Below, in pieces: positions 61,627 to 64,000 of a stretch of 64,000 bases of DNA. Made by a program: the position numbers and the translations under genes. Location of the stretch: positions 124,001 through 188,000 of the forward strand of contig JALLLT010000006.1 of NCBI GenBank assembly GCA_025266875.1, read 5' to 3'. Positions within the stretch are counted from its first letter, which is position 1. Each line of letters starts with the position of its first letter. The stretch comes from Fennellomyces sp. T-0311 (Eukaryota > Mucoromycota > Mucoromycetes > Mucorales > Lichtheimiaceae). The notes under the pieces were generated by a model. That model was not told the origin of the DNA and searched no databases. It saw only the letters and a list, made by a program, of their open reading frames with translations.

Positions 61627-61637
61627 GTTTTCGTGTG

Positions 61638-61705
61638 TTTGTATGTGTGTGAGTGTGCTTTTTGTATGTGTGTGAGTGTGTTTTTTGTATGTGTTTTTTT
61701 TTACA
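61638..61705. repeat. Imperfect TG-rich tandem repeat upstream of the kinase start
   Basis: A unit of about 27 bp (TTTTTGTATGTGTGTGAGTG core) occurs twice, followed by a third partial copy and a T run. It lies directly before the kinase ATG, so it is in its 5' untranslated region. Confidence 0.6.
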
Positions 61706-63921
61706 GGTATAACATGAAGTAAAAAAAAAAAAGAAGAAAAAGAGTGAGGAAAAATCAGCACAATTTATAATCTGTGAGAGTAAGGGTCAACCCGAACTGA
61801 TTGGCACTTTTGAAGGGCGTGGTAAAATGAGGGAATTGCCGATTCTAGTCAGTCTACTTTTTCAGGGGGGGTAAGGATATTAGCAGGATACCGGATTTGG
61901 TCGAGTGCGTAAGAGCATTGTTCAGCTTTGACGCCCAATAACTTAGTCGCAAATCCTTTCCCCCAACGAACTCCTTTGCACGCACACCTTCTCCCAAGTA
62001 CCATCCACCCCCCAAATATATAAAAAAAAATCTCCTGCGTTGATGTCCATAACTTAACTCTCTTTGGTGCATGATGTCAAAATACATAAAAGCGTGATTG
62101 ATGCCGCGGATGGAATTGCTAGCTATGTTTGCAAAATAAGGAAGGGAGGGATTTGGGAGTCCAAAGAGACAGATAAAGAGATAGATCATGACCATCATAT
62201 TAAGTGGGCACGTCATGGTGATGGGCGTTTCCATAGAAAAAACAGATGCGCACATACTCGGTGAGTGTCATCGCATGACTGTTGATCTGCCCTTGTGGAA
62301 ATTGATGAACCCACCACGCACTTTTCTTGTGTGTCGTTGTTTTTTTTTTTACCTCGCGGCAGATTGCCCGAACGCTCCAATATGATCCAGCTGCGTGAGC
62401 GGGGTAATAGGAGTAGGGTTTTTTTTCTTATGCAGCGCTCTATTTTTACGAGATGGTCTGTGTTTTTGCGAAGCAAAATAGCTATTGTAACAAAAATTCT
62501 ATATCCAACGGATTCTGTGACAGTTGAGATGCATGGATACGAAAAAGTCAGTGATACAACAATGTGCTGCTGATCGTCCCTTTGTATCACCACCGTTGTA
62601 ACCCAAGTTGGGCGCACTTGCAGGCATAAAGTTGTGTCACAACAGGCACGGCCAGCATAAGGAAAATCCAGCCGCTTCTTTTAGTGTAAGGGTTCATCAC
62701 AAGCCAAAAGGAAATGGTCTTTGCCGATCTAAGCCATAGGCACACATAACACTTTTTGATTATGAACGACATAAAAGTAAAATCGGCAACTTGCCTTTTA
62801 GTGCACGCGCCCCCATTCCTATTTTGTACCATGCGCCGATCTTCCGGCATTTGCCTTTTTTATTGGCATGGACGGTCCGTTTGTTGATACGGTCTCTTTG
62901 CTAAGCAAAAAGGTGGCCAAGCCGTGCATCTTAATTTTCCCCACTATGCACACGAAATCTTTCATCTTTACGCTGGCAATGCTTTGGGCAACTGGTTATA
63001 ACGCGTACTGATAAAGCTATGTCAACGTGGACCCAAAAGCTTTTTCATTGAGAAAACGACGGGAGGGGGAGAGCAGTCCTCCCAAGCTCTTGCATCCCTA
63101 TTTTCTGATGATGTCCCTGAATTTTAGTATAATTGTGCGTGATTGTGATGCTACGTTATGTAGAAAAACAGTGACAGCAAGCAAAAGAAAAAATCAGATC
63201 GATGTACCACTCGCCCAAAACAGAATACAGCAAATCGCTATTTGACATCAAAGTGCCTCATCACGAGCAATGACGCGTCGCTTTTTATGGGATGATCTTC
63301 TGTAATTCGCTCTCACTCCTGTAATAAGCTTGCAGTTTGAGAAGAGTAGGAGAGATATGCTTAACACAAATTTTTTCTTGTTCTGAATAGCCTTGCATAC
63401 CCACGTAGTCGCTAAAAAAACCTGAGCCACTTTCTTCCATATATGCAAAGTAAAAGAGAGTATGAAGAGGAGGCAATCAACTAACCAGCCCAAATGTGGG
63501 GATGAGGCGTTTTTCTTTATAGTTCACCACCAACCGCCTTTGGGTCGCACGATCGAGATAACTTGCTGTTTTTTAACATCGATCTACCACCAATCGTCTT
63601 TGTTGCCCAGCTTTTCGGCATTATACACGAGCTCCTTTCACCCCCAAAATAAAACCATGCCACTTTGTTACCTAAACAGGGTCAATTATAGACCTGCCAC
63701 AGACCAACTCCACGGAGAAGACCTTGAAAGTAGAGTGAAGAATAAGAGCGAATATAACATTCCTACTCCTCACTCTCTTCTTCGTATCTGAAAGGGCACT
63801 AATAGGGACACCGGAAGGCGCCCACATGCTTTCCCTAACCCTTTTGCCAATTAGTTGGGTAAATCGTTCACTTTTTTTTCCTCGCGTGCTGGTTTCTTCA
63901 CCACTCGTTTCCACTTTGCAG
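61706..63921. other. Gene-poor region, 2.2 kb
   Basis: Between the kinase and the truncated gene at the right edge. Contains T-rich runs (62340-62350) and short frames on both strands without recognisable domains. Confidence 0.45.
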
Positions 63922-64000
63922 ATGGCTCGAGAGATGCTGGTGCTTTACTTAAATCCCCAAAGTAAGTACCCCTTTTGCGCGCTACACAACCCCTTCTTCC
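63922..64000 (+). CDS. Start of a gene cut by the window edge
   Basis: ATG at 63922 opens MAREMLVLYLNPQ and reaches a consensus donor, GTAAGT, at 63962. Only about 13 residues are visible, too few to identify. A pyrimidine-rich sequence ending TTTGCAG directly precedes the ATG, so this could also be an internal exon. Confidence 0.35.
   Translation, partial: MAREMLVLYLNPQSKYPFCALHNPFF

Noticed and set aside
61627..61761. In-frame N-terminal extension of the kinase
   Set aside because: It encodes a His-Thr repeat from a TG tandem repeat; the ATG at 61626 directly precedes the kinase domain.

Overview
This is a stretch of fungal nuclear chromosome. Protein genes are split by many short introns, mostly about 45-70 bp with GT-AG ends. 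They encode clear eukaryotic proteins: SmB, ribosomal proteins uL5 and uL13, exportin-4, exonuclease 1, an RBR ubiquitin ligase and a peroxisomal acyl-CoA dehydrogenase. Gene content and style (a short intron-rich EXO1, a Myb/SANT-like family protein, a LINE with a C-terminal Cys/His finger, a GPI-type GH9 protein) fit an early-diverging fungus, most likely Mucoromycota/Mucorales. That placement is inference from protein families, not from a search.

Layout. 1-1.9 kb: 3' part of a non-LTR retrotransposon, cut by a 965-bp non-autonomous TA-inserting DNA element. 2-5 kb: secreted subtilase. 6.1-8.5 kb: cytosolic peptide:N-glycanase that continues in frame into an L-type lectin-like domain. 8.6-11.1 kb: a small coiled-coil-like protein and EXO1, convergent. 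11.1-14.5 kb: gene-poor. 14.6-17.3 kb: Myb/SANT-like protein and RBR ligase, divergent. 18-21.2 kb: tandem FAD monooxygenases, one decayed, followed by a 224-bp foldback repeat. 21.7-26 kb: GH9 protein with an altered active-site motif, and an RNF10-type RING protein. 27-30.7 kb: SYLF-SH3 protein and a peroxisomal acyl-CoA dehydrogenase. 33.5-35.3 kb: single-finger C2H2 protein divergent from a small protein resembling the bacterial RNase P protein subunit (RnpA). 37-43.3 kb: CHTOP-like protein, Myb-like protein, AVT-type amino-acid transporter and a small zinc-ribbon-like protein. 43.7-50.3 kb: exportin-4 and a flavin monooxygenase. 52.8-57.7 kb: SmB, uL5, uL13 and a histidine phosphatase. 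60.4-61.6 kb: a Ran1-type kinase. A cut-off gene begins at the right edge.

Most genes are unrelated housekeeping or accessory loci, so no operon-like system is expected. Three observations deserve most attention: the PNGase-lectin fusion, the RnpA-like gene (mitochondrial RNase P RNA genes are known from zygomycete mitochondria), and the GH9 protein whose DAGD motif reads EAAN. Exon coordinates were derived by hand from splice signals and reading frame. Most models close exactly on a multiple of three, but individual borders could be off by a base.
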